DNA of 64,000 nt from Trichococcus paludicola (GCF_003052295.1 NZ_QBLC01000004.1:234493-298492); one strand, 5' to 3'. Positions 18,180 to 28,334 are shown, counted from the stretch's first letter. Program-made: numbers and translations. Notes: generated from the sequence alone by a model not told the origin.

Positions 18180-20831
18180 TTATTTCGCTTCATACCAGCT
18201 GTCTCCGAAGTTACTGTCCACTTTAAGCGGCACAGCCAAGGAGACGGCATGCTCCATGATTTCCGGGACCAATTTTTCCAATACTGGAATTTCTTCTTCC
18301 GGGCACTCGAAGATCAATTCATCGTGCACCTGCAACAGCATGTTTGCTTGAAGGCCTTTTTCCTTAAGGACTTTATCCATCCGGACCATCGCCACTTTGA
18401 TGATATCGGCGGCAGTGCCTTGGATCGGCGAATTGATGGCCGTCCGTTCCGCAAAGGAGCGCAGGTTGAAGTTGCGGTTATGGATATCAGGTAGGTAGCG
18501 GCGTCTGTGGAATAACGTTTCGACATAACCGTTCTCCTTCGCCTCTTTGACGATGTCCTCCATAAATTGCTTCACGCCTGGATATTTTTCGAAATAACGG
18601 TCAATGAATTCCTGAGCGGCTTTTCGGGTGATGTTCAGGTTTTGGGACAAACCATAGTCGCTGATTCCGTAAACAACCCCAAAATTGACGGCCTTCGCTT
18701 GTCGGCGCAGGTTGGCGGTGACGTCTTCCGGGTTTTCAATACCAAACACGCGCATCGCGGTCGAGGTATGGATATCCTGCCCTTCCAGGAAGGCTTCCTG
18801 CAGATGTTCATCCCCGGAAATATGCGCCAATACACGCAATTCGATCTGTGAGTAGTCGGAAGCGAACAGCTTCCAGCCTGCTTGTTGAGGAACGAAGGCT
18901 TGTCTGATTTTCCGGCCTTCCTCCATCCGGATCGGGATGTTCTGCAGGTTCGGATCGACAGAACTCAAACGGCCCGTCTGCGTCAATGTCTGTTGATAAC
19001 GGGTATGGATCTTTCCGGTTTCGGGTTTGATGAATTTCAGAAGTCCTTCCACATAGGTCGATTGCAATTTTGCCAATTGTCGATAATTCAGGATATGCTC
19101 CACAATCGGCGCTTGCGCTTGCAGTTTTTCCAAGACATCGACCGCTGTCGAATAACCGGTTTTTGTCTTTTTGATGGCGGGCAAGCCCATCTTCTCGAAC
19201 AGGATGACGCCCAGCTGCTTCGGTGAGTTGATGTTGAACTCTTCCCCTGCTTCGGCATAAATGGTTTTTTCGATTTCAAGCAAACGGCCGGCAAATTCCT
19301 CTTTCATGGTCAACAGACGCTGCGGTTCCACTTTGATCCCTTGGATTTCCATGTGCGCCAATACAAATGACAACGGCAGTTCCATTTCGTAATACAGATC
19401 TTTTTGCACATTGCTTTCCAGCTCCAGGTTCAATTGGGCAAACAGCGCTTGGATCGCTTTCACTTTGCGCGCCAAATGATCGTGAAGCACGGCGTCTTCG
19501 GGAACGGCCGTTTTAGCGCCTTTTCCGTAAATGGCCTCATCAAAGGAGACATCGTTGTAGCCATATTCCTGAGCGACCTGGGCAAGGTCTTTGCTGTTGT
19601 CCTTCGCATTCAGGATGTAGGAAGCCAACAGGATGTCAAAATCGATGCCAGCCAGCGCGATGCCGGCATAGTGCAGCATGACCATCGTCCTTTTGCCGTC
19701 GTACACGATTTTATTGGCTTCGGCATTTTCAGCCCATTCCTTGAAGGCCGGACTTGCTTTCACTATTTCCAATGAAGCTGTATAAATCTTTTCATCCGTA
19801 CCCCAGCTGACCGCGAGGATCTTCCCATCGTGGTAGTTGTCTTCAAGCATCTCCACATACAGTGCCATCCGCTCCGCAAAATGCTCGGGACGGATTTCGT
19901 TCAGGACTTCGAAATGGATGTCCTCAAAAGATTCCGAGCGGTCTTCCGAAGCCACACCCAGTCTGTCCAAGAAGCCATTGAAATCCATTTCGCGATAGAA
20001 ATCGGTCAATTTGTCGATCTGTTTGCCTTCAACCGCAAGGTCATCGAGCTTCAATGTCACCGGCGAGTCCAGATCGATCGTAGCCAACGTTCTGCTCATG
20101 AATGCATTTTCTTTGTCATTGATGAGATTCTCTTTCATCTTGCTTTTCTTCAGTTCATCGACATGCTCGTAAAGGTTTTCGATGGAGCCATATTCGATAA
20201 GGAGCTTCAAAGCAGTCTTTTCGCCGACTTTGGTGACGCCCGGATAATTATCCGAAGAGTCCCCCATCAGACCTTTCATGTCGATGATCTGTTTCGGTTC
20301 GATGCCGTATTCTTCACGGATGACTTCCGGGGTGTAGGATTTCAATTCCGACACGCCTTTCACGGTGATGTCGACCCGGATATTATCTGTCGTCAGTTGG
20401 ATCATATCTTTATCGCCTGAAATGATGACGACATCATAGCCGGCCTGATCGGCCATCCGCGAGTAGGTTCCGATGATGTCATCGGCTTCATAATTGACCA
20501 ATTCATAGGTCTTGCCTCCGAAAGCATGGACCAATACGCCGAAATAAGGCCATTGTTCGGACAACTCAGACGGCATGCTGGCACGCCCGCCTTTGTAATC
20601 ATCATAAAGGGCATTACGGAAAGTCGTTTTCCCTGAATCGAATGCCACCAACAGATGCGTAGGCTCTTCTGTCTGGAAGATGCGTTCCAATATATTATTG
20701 AAGGCGTAGAGCGCGTTCGTATGCAATCCGTTCTTGTTGCGGAACCCATCCAGATTCGGCAATCCGAAAAAGGATCTGAAAGCCACACTGCTGCCATCCA
20801 CCAATAGTAATTTTTTCTTTTTATCAGTCAT
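18180..20831 (-). CDS. polA: DNA polymerase I
   Basis: Repair and Okazaki-fragment maturation polymerase of 883 residues. It has an N-terminal 5'-3' exonuclease (residues about 1-295, acidic residues in AFDSG, EADDIIGT and GDKDMIQL), a middle domain, and a C-terminal family A polymerase with DYSQIELR and QVHDELIFE. The middle domain lacks a recognisable DxE exonuclease I motif (the region reads FDILLASYIL), so proofreading is probably absent, as in other Bacilli. The upstream MaoC-like gene ends 21 bases before and may be cotranscribed. Confidence 0.97.
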   Translation of the reverse strand: MTDKKKKLLLVDGSSVAFRSFFGLPNLDGFRNKNGLHTNALYAFNNILERIFQTEEPTHLLVAFDSGKTTFRNALYDDYKGGRASMPSELSEQWPYFGVLVHAFGGKTYELVNYEADDIIGTYSRMADQAGYDVVIISGDKDMIQLTTDNIRVDITVKGVSELKSYTPEVIREEYGIEPKQIIDMKGLMGDSSDNYPGVTKVGEKTALKLLIEYGSIENLYEHVDELKKSKMKENLINDKENAFMSRTLATIDLDSPVTLKLDDLAVEGKQIDKLTDFYREMDFNGFLDRLGVASEDRSESFEDIHFEVLNEIRPEHFAERMALYVEMLEDNYHDGKILAVSWGTDEKIYTASLEIVKASPAFKEWAENAEANKIVYDGKRTMVMLHYAGIALAGIDFDILLASYILNAKDNSKDLAQVAQEYGYNDVSFDEAIYGKGAKTAVPEDAVLHDHLARKVKAIQALFAQLNLELESNVQKDLYYEMELPLSFVLAHMEIQGIKVEPQRLLTMKEEFAGRLLEIEKTIYAEAGEEFNINSPKQLGVILFEKMGLPAIKKTKTGYSTAVDVLEKLQAQAPIVEHILNYRQLAKLQSTYVEGLLKFIKPETGKIHTRYQQTLTQTGRLSSVDPNLQNIPIRMEEGRKIRQAFVPQQAGWKLFASDYSQIELRVLAHISGDEHLQEAFLEGQDIHTSTAMRVFGIENPEDVTANLRRQAKAVNFGVVYGISDYGLSQNLNITRKAAQEFIDRYFEKYPGVKQFMEDIVKEAKENGYVETLFHRRRYLPDIHNRNFNLRSFAERTAINSPIQGTAADIIKVAMVRMDKVLKEKGLQANMLLQVHDELIFECPEEEIPVLEKLVPEIMEHAVSLAVPLKVDSNFGDSWYEAK

Positions 20832-20852
20832 TTGGTTACATCCTAACTCTGC

Positions 20853-21398
20853 TTATTCTGAATCGTCTTCTGTCATGGATACGGAATCCGCTCCCGAATC
20901 GACAGCTTCCTGGACTTCAGTTCGCTCGTTCATGATCACGTTCTCTTGCTCATCAAAAATCAACTTGCGAGGCGTCTCTACAATCAATTCAGCATCCAAT
21001 ACACGTTCGTTTTCCATATTCGTTCCGACCACACTGATCGTCACTTGTTCACGGCGTTCATCCACGCGTTCCACTTCAAAATTGAACGTGATCGTGCTGT
21101 TGTGGTATATCGGTTCAATCACATTCAAAGAAACGTCCACAATATGTGAACCAGGACCCGGCAAATGTTTGGAAACGTTGCTCGTCAAAATCCCCACCAA
21201 CAAAACGGTTGGCACAATCGGTTTATGGAACCGAGTCGTCTGCGAATAATCATGTTGAATATAGAGCGGGTTCCCATCATTCGTCAACCCAAGATACAGC
21301 AAAATATCTTTGTCTTCGATGATTTCTGTGACAGTCAACGAATCCCCCTCTTGAATTTCATCAATCGATTTCCCAAGCTTTATATCTTTCAGACCCAT
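20853..21398 (-). CDS. MaoC-like hot-dog fold dehydratase domain protein
   Basis: A 181-residue protein whose residues about 15-150 resemble the MaoC / R-specific enoyl-CoA hydratase hot-dog fold: the segment LGLTNDGNPLYIQHDYSQTTRF corresponds to the hydratase motif with Asp and His, and the region HKPIVPTVLLVG follows. The expected substrate is an acyl-thioester, but no fatty-acid genes are nearby and the C-terminal 35 residues are acidic and low in complexity. I start at 21398 (MGLKDIKLG) behind GAAAGG; nine upstream codons are open. It may be a structural rather than catalytic member. Confidence 0.75.
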   Translation of the reverse strand: MGLKDIKLGKSIDEIQEGDSLTVTEIIEDKDILLYLGLTNDGNPLYIQHDYSQTTRFHKPIVPTVLLVGILTSNVSKHLPGPGSHIVDVSLNVIEPIYHNSTITFNFEVERVDERREQVTISVVGTNMENERVLDAELIVETPRKLIFDEQENVIMNERTEVQEAVDSGADSVSMTEDDSE

Positions 21399-21526
21399 TT
21401 TCACTTTTCCTTTCTTTGAACACATATATGTCTATCATATCAAAAACGCCGTTCCGATAAAAGCCGTTTAGCTGTTTGAAACCATTTAATGCAAAAAGCG
21501 ATCCAAGCCGTTCCCTTGTTTGCATC

Positions 21527-21555
21527 AAAAAAGCCCAGGAAGCAATCCCTGGACT
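21527..21555 (-). terminator. Candidate terminator after murC
   Basis: AGTCCAGGGA pairs with TCCTGGGCT on the minus strand around a short loop, followed by TTTTT. It lies about 130 bases beyond the murC stop. Confidence 0.65.
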
Positions 21556-21590
21556 AATAGTGTGTGATGAATCCTGAACAGCGTTAGGCA

Positions 21591-21617
21591 CTCAAACGTC
21601 ACAGTGCGACGTTTGAG
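21591..21617. repeat. Perfect 10-bp inverted repeat downstream of murC
   Basis: CTCAAACGTC, seven bases, then GACGTTTGAG. No T run follows on either side, so it is not a simple terminator. Function unknown. Confidence 0.6.
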
Positions 21618-21687
21618 GTCTTTGGCCTTCTAAGTACTGAGACCGTTGATGCACTTTTTACTAAGGATTCAGAACCGTTCTACTGTA

Positions 21688-23019
21688 TTAATTTGTTGTC
21701 GGTATGCTGTGACTCAACAGTTCTTCATAAGCCAGTTCAAATTTCTGAACATCCCCAGCACCCATGAAAATGGCGACTGCATCATGGAACTGCAGCAACG
21801 GGGACATGTTGTTGACGTTCAATACCGTTGCGCCTTTTTCGATTTTATCGGCCAAATCGCCGATTGAAACCTGTCCGTTCTTTTCGCGGGCAGATCCGAA
21901 AATATCGCAAAGGAAGACCTGATCAGCCAATTCCAACGACTCAGCGAACTCACTAAGCAGAGCAACCGTACGCGTGAAGGTATGCGGTTGGAAAATCGCA
22001 ATGATTTCTTTCGTAGGGTATTTCTGTCTGGCCGCATCGAGGGTGGCACGGATTTCGGATGGATGATGGGCATAATCATCAATGACGACCATATCCGAAA
22101 TGTATTTCTCGCTGAAGCGACGTTTTACGCCTGAGAAAGTCTTCAGCTGCGCAGCGACCTTGTCATTATCCAAGCCTTCCAACCAGCAGAATGTGATGAT
22201 AGCCAATGAGTTAAGGATGTTATGCGTGCCGAATGACGGGATTTCAAAATGACCATACATTGCGCCATTAATCTCCACATCGAACTGACTGCCGGTTGTG
22301 TCCTTCGTGACATTTTTGGCGACAACATCATTGTCTTCACCAAAGCCATAAAATGTGACCGGATATTTGCCTTTCAATTCACGGACATAAGCATCTTCGC
22401 CGCAAGCGATGACACCTTTTTTCACTTGGGAAGCAAATGAATCAAAAGCGCTGTAAACATCATTGATGTCTTTGTAGTAATCCGGGTGATCGAAATCGAT
22501 GTTCGTGATGATGGCATAGTCCGGTGAATAAGCCAAGAAATGACGTCTGTATTCGCAAGCTTCCAATACGAAATACTTCGCATCTTCCCGACCGAAACCA
22601 GTGCCATCGCCGATCAGATAGCTTGTCGGCGCAATCCCGTCCAACACATGGGACAACAAACCGGTCGTGCTCGTCTTGCCATGTGAACCGGTAATGGCGA
22701 CACTTGTATAGTTCTTGATCAAGTCGCCTATGAAATCATGGTAGCGGATGACCGTCAATCCGAGTTCTTTCGCTTTCGCAATTTCCTCATGGGAGTCAGG
22801 AAAAGCATTCCCTGCGATGACAGTCAAACCCGGTGCGATGTTTGCTTCGCTGAATGGCATGATTGTGATGCCAGCATCATCCAAACCTTTTTGTGTAAAG
22901 AAATAAGTTTCGACATCCGATCCTTGGACGCGATAGCCTTTCCCATGTAGGATCAATGCCAACGCACTCATCCCAGAACCTTTGATGCCGACAAAATGAT
23001 AAATCGTTTCCGTTTCCAT
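21688..23019 (-). CDS. murC: UDP-N-acetylmuramate--L-alanine ligase
   Basis: Adds the first amino acid (L-Ala) to UDP-MurNAc in peptidoglycan synthesis. The N-terminal UDP-binding loop is [10 protein letters not shown] (11-20) and the ATP P-loop is GSHGKTST at 111-118. A perfect GGAGG ribosome-binding site precedes the ATG at 23019, so the 21 additional upstream codons are not used. Length is 444 residues. In B. subtilis murC follows ytpS/T as part of the same block, and here the position just upstream is taken by a short protein. Confidence 0.97.
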   Translation of the reverse strand: METETIYHFVGIKGSGMSALALILHGKGYRVQGSDVETYFFTQKGLDDAGITIMPFSEANIAPGLTVIAGNAFPDSHEEIAKAKELGLTVIRYHDFIGDLIKNYTSVAITGSHGKTSTTGLLSHVLDGIAPTSYLIGDGTGFGREDAKYFVLEACEYRRHFLAYSPDYAIITNIDFDHPDYYKDINDVYSAFDSFASQVKKGVIACGEDAYVRELKGKYPVTFYGFGEDNDVVAKNVTKDTTGSQFDVEINGAMYGHFEIPSFGTHNILNSLAIITFCWLEGLDNDKVAAQLKTFSGVKRRFSEKYISDMVVIDDYAHHPSEIRATLDAARQKYPTKEIIAIFQPHTFTRTVALLSEFAESLELADQVFLCDIFGSAREKNGQVSIGDLADKIEKGATVLNVNNMSPLLQFHDAVAIFMGAGDVQKFELAYEELLSHSIPTTN

Positions 23020-23257
23020 AATTACCTCCAAGTGAATAAGAAAGGTTAGTCTTTCGGCTACCTTCTGATGTTTGTGTCTCAAAACAGTCGTTTAGGACCC
23101 GATGACTTGCTGTCCATTTATTGAATCGGAACCAGTATAGCACGCACAGATTAAGAAAATACTTAAAATTATTTAAAATTTGAGGTCAAACATGTCAATA
23201 ATTTCATTGCATCATTCTCCGCAGCCCACAAATCAGCCTAATGTTACGATGCGATGA

Positions 23258-23953
23258 CTAAAAATAAGAGTGGTTTACAGAATCGGCAGGCTCCTGAACG
23301 AATTTTCCGGCCACCTCATAAGAGCGTTCTTGCTCCATGATGCCCAACAGCGAGCGGTTCATTGCCCGTTTGGATTTGCCTTCCAACGGTTGCAACTCAC
23401 TTCTTTCCTCGCTGTCTTCCTCCAGAGCCACATCGTCTTCAACAGGCGACCCAAGTTCGAAAATAAGCAGTTCTGAGCTGTTTTTCTTCAATAATGCTGC
23501 AATCTCGCGATAATCGATTTTCTTTTCTTTCAGGTTTTCCCAGCCTTTCAAAGGTTCCGGTACTTCTGTCAGTTGGAAAGGTCTTCTGCTTTTATAAGAA
23601 GCGAAAGGGTGCATTCCCAATTCCGTGCGGCGTTCCTTCTGCTTTTCGTCCTTCAGTCTTTTTTTCTCGACCGCAAAAACATCTTCAGCAGGCTTCACAG
23701 CTTGATCCCTGAAGGATACAAAAGCCTCCTTGTTGTGGCGGATATACGGGACCGTGTCCATCGGATGCAGCAAATCTTGCGAAATATAGGAGGACGGTTG
23801 TGCAGAATCGCCTTTTTCTTCCAGGATACCATGCCCTTCGTCCTCTTTTTTCAGGTAATTCGGAAAATCATACTTATTTGTTGCAGGATGACTTCCTTCC
23901 ACCCCTGAACGATGGTCATGCCGAAAAAAACTTGGTCCATCATAGCGACTCAT
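23258..23953 (-). CDS. Hypothetical protein at the sftA position; possible motorless SftA/FtsK N-terminal remnant
   Basis: A 231-residue soluble, charged protein with no transmembrane segment and no P-loop. It lies between murC and ytpR, exactly where Bacillus relatives encode the DNA translocase SftA (YtpS/YtpT). Residues 124-138 read RPFQLTEVPEPLKGW, which resembles the PF.(P/V)TEVPSPxxG-type motif in the linker of SftA/SpoIIIE-family proteins. The rest (residues 1-120) is low in complexity and rich in Asp, Glu and Lys. Only about 240 bases separate its stop from murC, so no translocase motor follows. The C-terminal region 150-231 is acidic. A reasonable reading is a degenerate or repurposed SftA N-terminal half; a purely lineage-specific protein is the alternative. 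Confidence 0.6.
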   Translation of the reverse strand: MSRYDGPSFFRHDHRSGVEGSHPATNKYDFPNYLKKEDEGHGILEEKGDSAQPSSYISQDLLHPMDTVPYIRHNKEAFVSFRDQAVKPAEDVFAVEKKRLKDEKQKERRTELGMHPFASYKSRRPFQLTEVPEPLKGWENLKEKKIDYREIAALLKKNSSELLIFELGSPVEDDVALEEDSEERSELQPLEGKSKRAMNRSLLGIMEQERSYEVAGKFVQEPADSVNHSYF

Positions 23954-24054
23954 CCAGTCAACTCCTCTCTTATTTTGCTTCCGGCAATGCTATGCCCGGT
24001 CTCAATGGAATTCCTTTATTATAGTACTTCTTTTTCAGTAAAAATTCTATAGCG

Positions 24055-24669
24055 TTATTTGGAAAACGCTGCGCCTATTGCATAGCTGTCATCCAAGACG
24101 AGGATGCCTTTTTTAGGGCTTGCGTTTTCCAGTTGCAATTCTTTGGCTGAACATATCATGCCATGGCTGGCTACGCCGCGCAATTCACCCGGCCAGATGA
24201 TCAAACCGCTAGGCATGACAGCGCCCGGTTTGGCTACGACGACGCGTTGCCCTTTTTTGATGTTGGCTGCACCACAGACGATCTGCAGTACTTCACCGTT
24301 GTCCACTTCCGTTTGCGTAACGGACAGATGGTCGGAGTCTTCATGCGGCACGCATTCCTTGACGTAGCCCACAACAAATTTAGGCGAGCGATCGACAACG
24401 ACAGCGTCATTGAAGCCCGCAGCTTGGATCAAAGCATTCACTTTTGCCACTTCTTCATCGGATAACAGCACTTGTCCGTTTGCATCCAACGTAAGCGTCT
24501 CTGAAATCGAGAACAGATTGTAGCCCATCGTTTCATTTGTACGGTTGTTGAAAATGCGCGTCACATTCCCTTTTGATTCGCAGGATTGTTCCTGGCGGAC
24601 AGCGATATCCCCTTTCGTCAACATTAATGTATCCCCGACTGCTTCACGATTATAAAAACTTAACCACAT
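24055..24669 (-). CDS. ytpR: YtpR family tRNA-binding domain protein
   Basis: A 204-residue protein with an N-terminal DUF4479-like part and a C-terminal EMAP/OB-fold tRNA-binding domain (about 95-200) similar to that of phenylalanyl-tRNA synthetase beta. The recognisable segments are VGYVKECVPHEDSDHLSV, LQIVCGAANIKKGQRVVVA and GVASHGMICSAKEL. The biological role is not established in any organism I know of. It sits next to ytpP and ytoP as in Bacillus. Confidence 0.9.
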   Translation of the reverse strand: MWLSFYNREAVGDTLMLTKGDIAVRQEQSCESKGNVTRIFNNRTNETMGYNLFSISETLTLDANGQVLLSDEEVAKVNALIQAAGFNDAVVVDRSPKFVVGYVKECVPHEDSDHLSVTQTEVDNGEVLQIVCGAANIKKGQRVVVAKPGAVMPSGLIIWPGELRGVASHGMICSAKELQLENASPKKGILVLDDSYAIGAAFSK

Positions 24670-24722
24670 TTTGTATTTGCTCCTTTATGCTTCTTCATTT
24701 ATTTTTCCCAAACGAAATAGTA

Positions 24723-25034
24723 TCACAATTGTTCCAAAAAGGCTTCAATCTCTTTTTGCGTCTTCCGGTTGCGGGAAACGAAACGTCCCAGAAGTTCTCC
24801 TTTATCATAGGCGACAAAGCTCGGGATTCCGGAAATTTGCAAAACTTCCCCCAGCGAACTGAAATCATCGCGGTCTATTTCTACGAAACGAAAATCCGCG
24901 AACTTGCTTTCCACCTCGGGCATGAATGGGCGGATGTAATGGCAATCCGGGCACCAGCCGGTCATGAAGACGAATACCGTTTTCCCCGAATCGCGCAGTT
25001 CTTTGAATTGATCCAAATCTTTCAGTTTATCCAT
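24723..25034 (-). CDS. ytpP: Thioredoxin-like protein (YtpP type)
   Basis: A 103-residue thioredoxin-fold protein. The active site is Cys28-Pro-Asp-Cys31 in GWCPDCHYIRP, not the CGPC of thioredoxin. The cis-Pro loop is in SGIPSFVAY. A CPDC site makes a different redox potential likely, so it may act on a dedicated partner. Position between ytpR and the M42 peptidase gene matches Bacillus. Confidence 0.92.
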   Translation of the reverse strand: MDKLKDLDQFKELRDSGKTVFVFMTGWCPDCHYIRPFMPEVESKFADFRFVEIDRDDFSSLGEVLQISGIPSFVAYDKGELLGRFVSRNRKTQKEIEAFLEQL

Positions 25035-25048
25035 AATCCCATTCCTCC

Positions 25049-26125
25049 TTAGTTCATGTCCAAGATGGTTTCATAAGTGCTCTTGTCCAGTGTTTTGATG
25101 ACTTGCGCGACCATTTCCTTAGCCGCAGCGTAATCATCGATGTGGAACATCGTCTGATGCGTGTGGATGTAGCGGGCGCAGACGCCGATGACTGCGCTCG
25201 GCACCCCGTCGTTCATGACATGGGCGGCACCCGCATCCGTTCCGCCTTTGGAAACGAAATACTGATAAGGGATATCGTGCGTTTCCGCCGTATCCAACAA
25301 AAATTCGCGCATCCCTTTCAAGGTGATCATGCCTGGATCCTGGATCCGCAAAAGGAAACCTTCCCCCAGATGGCCGAACGTATCCTTGGTCGTCGTCAGA
25401 TCGTCCGCAGCCGAGCAGTCCACCGCGAAGAACAGATCCGGCTTGAACTTGTGCACGGCCCCTTTTGTCCCCCGCAGTCCGACTTCTTCCTGGACGTTGG
25501 CGCCGGCGATCAGTGTGTTCGGCAACTTTTCATTTTTCAATGCTTCCAGCGTTTCCAGAACGACCGTGTTCCCGTAGCGGTTGTCCCACGCTTTTGAAAT
25601 GATCTTCTTCTTGTTGGCGGTCCAGATCGTTTCGACTTGGGGAACGATTGTATCTCCTGGACGGACCCCGAATGCTAGCGCCTCTTCTTTCGTATCGAAA
25701 CCGGCGTCGAATAGGATATCCGTCACTTTGACTTTTGGGGCTTCACTTGCTCCCCGCAACAAGTGCGGCGGAACAGAAGAAGAGATCACAGGAATATCGC
25801 CTATGGACGTCTGCAGCGTATAGCGCTGTGCCGAAACGACATAGGCATTCCACCCTCCCAGCGGAACGACCCGGAACAGCCCGCGATCCGTGATGCCGGC
25901 TATCATAAAGCCCACTTCATCCATGTGCGCCGCCACCATGATGCGCGGTGCTGTTTTATCTTCATGCTCCCTGATTCCGAAAATACCGCCCAAGCCATCC
26001 GTTTCGATGCGATCCACCAGTGGCGCCATTCTCTCCTGCATATAGTTGCGGATATTGCGTTCGTTACCGCTTGTCCCTTGCAATTCCGTCAATTCTTTGA
26101 TCATAGCAAATGTTTTATCTTCCAT
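25049..26125 (-). CDS. ytoP: M42 family metallo-aminopeptidase (YtoP type)
   Basis: Second M42 aminopeptidase of this window, 358 residues. Metal ligands fall at the same positions as in the paralog at 5032: His67 in AAHMDEVGF, Asp181 in KAWDNR, Glu213-Glu214 in VQEEVGLRG, Asp236 in VDCS and a final His in the RYIHTHQ segment. Synteny (ytzB-ytoP-ytpP-ytpR) supports the YtoP assignment. No strong ribosome-binding site is seen before the first ATG. Confidence 0.92.
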   Translation of the reverse strand: MEDKTFAMIKELTELQGTSGNERNIRNYMQERMAPLVDRIETDGLGGIFGIREHEDKTAPRIMVAAHMDEVGFMIAGITDRGLFRVVPLGGWNAYVVSAQRYTLQTSIGDIPVISSSVPPHLLRGASEAPKVKVTDILFDAGFDTKEEALAFGVRPGDTIVPQVETIWTANKKKIISKAWDNRYGNTVVLETLEALKNEKLPNTLIAGANVQEEVGLRGTKGAVHKFKPDLFFAVDCSAADDLTTTKDTFGHLGEGFLLRIQDPGMITLKGMREFLLDTAETHDIPYQYFVSKGGTDAGAAHVMNDGVPSAVIGVCARYIHTHQTMFHIDDYAAAKEMVAQVIKTLDKSTYETILDMN

Positions 26126-26379
26126 ATTTGAATGGAGCAGGACACATCTTTAACCTTATGCCGCTCCCGGTCCCCCTTCATTGTCTGACTATCCTATCTA
26201 TTATAGCGCAGCATCGTTGTCATAGCAACGATTCCATTCGTTCCGAAGCATTACCCCGACCAGGAAACGTTTCCTTTAAAGAGCCTGAAGCATGTGACAT
26301 TTCCCTATTAATTTTTTCGTTTTATTGCTATACTGAGGGGAGAAAAAAGAAAGCGCATCACTTTGAGGAGGAACATAGG

Positions 26380-26730
26380 ATGAACTTTTTAGAAAAATGC
26401 ATGTGCAAAAAACACAAAGAAGAAATTTTGGGTGGTATTTTATTCGGAGCCGGACTCGTACTTGGCTCAGTCGTGACAGCCCTTTGCTATGAACAGAAAC
26501 GGACCATAAACGGCGACAAAATCTTGGAAAACGTCAAAAAGATGTTCTTGGCTGAAGCTCCAATAGAGGGCTCATGGATTGAACTGCACCCTGTCCCGCT
26601 CAGTCGTTATTCTTCAAAAACGGATGTATATTACGGCGGAATCTCCCGTAAAGAAGAAGGCGTGTTGGTGCAATATGAATTCATCGCCGATGCTTATACA
26701 GGAACTATTTTGGATCTGTATAAATTGTAA
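26380..26730 (+). CDS. ytzB: Small membrane-anchored PepSY-like protein (YtzB type)
   Basis: A 116-residue protein with one membrane segment at about 16-37 (ILGGILFGAGLVLGSVVTALCY) and a C-terminal domain that looks like a PepSY module (VLVQYEFIADAYTGTILDLYKL). The start at 26380 follows GAGGAGGA; the open frame runs 90 codons further upstream but overlaps the promoter (TATACT at 26329-26334). It is the only plus-strand gene in the block and is divergent from the M42 gene. In Bacillus ytzB occupies the same place, which is the main support. PepSY domains are thought to inhibit proteases, but the target is unknown. Confidence 0.78.
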   Translation: MNFLEKCMCKKHKEEILGGILFGAGLVLGSVVTALCYEQKRTINGDKILENVKKMFLAEAPIEGSWIELHPVPLSRYSSKTDVYYGGISRKEEGVLVQYEFIADAYTGTILDLYKL

Positions 26731-26740
26731 AAAATCATAA

Positions 26741-26785
26741 AAAGCGAAGGGCCAAAGCAATTGCTTTGGTCCTTCGCCTTTTTTG
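26741..26785. terminator. Bidirectional terminator between ytzB and trmB
   Basis: A near-perfect stem of about 17 bp, GCGAAGGGCCAAAGCAA with TTGCTTTGGTCCTTCGC (26744-26777), with A run at left and T run at right. The two convergent genes share it. Confidence 0.85.
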
Positions 26786-26788
26786 GTT

Positions 26789-27454
26789 CTATTTTTCTGA
26801 ATCAGCCGTTGTTTTTTTCGGGAATGCTGCTTCGACACGGTAGATGCGGTCTCCTCTTGAAGAGAACTTCGCTTCGTATTCCGTCATGATGTTTCCTTCA
26901 TAATCGCTCTTGTGCAGATCCAACCACACTTGCTTCAAAGTCATTCCGTATTGCGAGAAGCTCGCCAACGAATATTCGAATAAGCCTTGGTTATCCGTTT
27001 TGAAATGGATTTCCCCGCCGGATACTAGGATTTGCTCATAGTTCCGCAGGAAGTTTTTGTAGGTCAAGCGGCGTTTGTCGTGTTTGGACTTTGGCCACGG
27101 ATCGGAAAAGTTCAGATAGACGCGATCCACTTCGCCTTCCGCAAAGAAATCCGCTACATTCTCTCCGTCCGTATTCAGCAACTGGACATTTTTCAAACCT
27201 GATTCGATCATCTTATCAAGCGTCATGACCGCCACGCTCGTCTGGCGTTCGATCCCGATATAATTCACTTCCGGATGCATGCGTGCCATCTCGACGATGA
27301 ACTGGCCCTTGCCGGAGCCAATTTCCACGTGGATCGGTTGCTCGTTGCCGAAGCGTTCCTGCCATTTCCCTTTCCAATCCGCTAGTTCCATCACTACATA
27401 TTGGGTACTCTCAGCCAATTTTTCGGCAGCCCAAGGTTTATTTCTTACGCGCAT
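26789..27454 (-). CDS. trmB: tRNA (guanine-N7)-methyltransferase
   Basis: Methylates G46 in the variable loop of tRNAs. SAM-binding [10 protein letters not shown], the [15 protein letters not shown] catalytic segment and the C-terminal THR-like region are seen. The start at 27454 (MRVRNKPWA) follows GAGGAG; 24 upstream codons are open but not conserved. Length 221 residues is normal. Confidence 0.96.
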   Translation of the reverse strand: MRVRNKPWAAEKLAESTQYVVMELADWKGKWQERFGNEQPIHVEIGSGKGQFIVEMARMHPEVNYIGIERQTSVAVMTLDKMIESGLKNVQLLNTDGENVADFFAEGEVDRVYLNFSDPWPKSKHDKRRLTYKNFLRNYEQILVSGGEIHFKTDNQGLFEYSLASFSQYGMTLKQVWLDLHKSDYEGNIMTEYEAKFSSRGDRIYRVEAAFPKKTTADSEK

Positions 27455-27536
27455 AATTCTCCTCTTTCTTATCTGTCTTATCTGTTTTTTTTCGAAAAAA
27501 GAAATCCTTTCCGTTCGTGTAAACACGAAGAGGATT

Positions 27537-28334
27537 TCATAAGTAACTGTTTAGGCGATTCTGATACAGCTGTTTCAGCAACAGAATCAGTTGATTCATT
27601 TCCACATTGCGTTCCTGCGAATGACTCTTTTTGATCATGCAGAGGCACACCATCATGCTGTACCACTCCAATCGGCGTTCCATATTGTCATTCATCTGCA
27701 AGCCGTACTGCTCCAACCATACTCCCCATTCTTCATAGGGAACATATTGTACCAACAAGGTACTGATGTCCGAGAACGGATCGGCAATTTTGACCATTTC
27801 CCAATCCACCAGGTACAAGCGGTCTTCCTCATCCAACAGGAAATTTTTCCGATTCACGTCTCCGTGGCAGACCGTCTTTTGCGAGTCATCAATGCTGGCG
27901 ATGCTGTTTTTCACATATTCAGTCGCCTGTTGCAGGACCGAATTGGATTTCAGATCATCCGGCAGATCCGCAACATACAAGTTGTAGAAATTGATTGGAT
28001 TGAAGATTTCCCCTTTTACCTTCTGAAGCATCTTCAGGAGATTTTCGGAATGATGGATGCGATGCAGGATGTCACGCACGGTCTCCCCTTTCATCTCATT
28101 CGGATTCAATTCCCTGCCGTTGAGCCATTCTTGAGCTGTCAGGATATCCCCATTGCCGACCCGTTTGGTCCAAATCAATCGCGGTGTGATCCCCTCAACG
28201 GAAAGCGCAGCTAAGAAAGGTGAAGAGTTTCTTTTCAAAAAAACTCTTTCCTCGGCTCTAGTGCCCATATAAGCTTGTCCTGTGTCTCCTCCGATGGGAT
28301 GTAGCCGCCACCCTGAGTCCATTTTATAATCCAT
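27537..28334 (-). CDS. ytmP: Phosphotransferase of the aminoglycoside/choline kinase family (YtmP)
   Basis: Protein-kinase-like fold phosphotransferase of 265 residues. The catalytic loop is CHGDVNRKN and the magnesium-binding segment LVDWE follows, both in the right order. YtmP-type proteins are near choline/ethanolamine kinases (LicA-like), but the natural substrate is not known from sequence. AAGGA lies eight bases before the ATG at 28334, so the earlier ATG three codons upstream is not preferred. Adjacent to trmB, as in Bacillus. Confidence 0.88.
   Translation of the reverse strand: MDYKMDSGWRLHPIGGDTGQAYMGTRAEERVFLKRNSSPFLAALSVEGITPRLIWTKRVGNGDILTAQEWLNGRELNPNEMKGETVRDILHRIHHSENLLKMLQKVKGEIFNPINFYNLYVADLPDDLKSNSVLQQATEYVKNSIASIDDSQKTVCHGDVNRKNFLLDEEDRLYLVDWEMVKIADPFSDISTLLVQYVPYEEWGVWLEQYGLQMNDNMERRLEWYSMMVCLCMIKKSHSQERNVEMNQLILLLKQLYQNRLNSYL

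Noticed and set aside
21361..21591. 76-codon frame upstream of the MaoC-like gene
   Set aside because: It crosses a terminator hairpin and the repeat-like dyad and has no coding signature.
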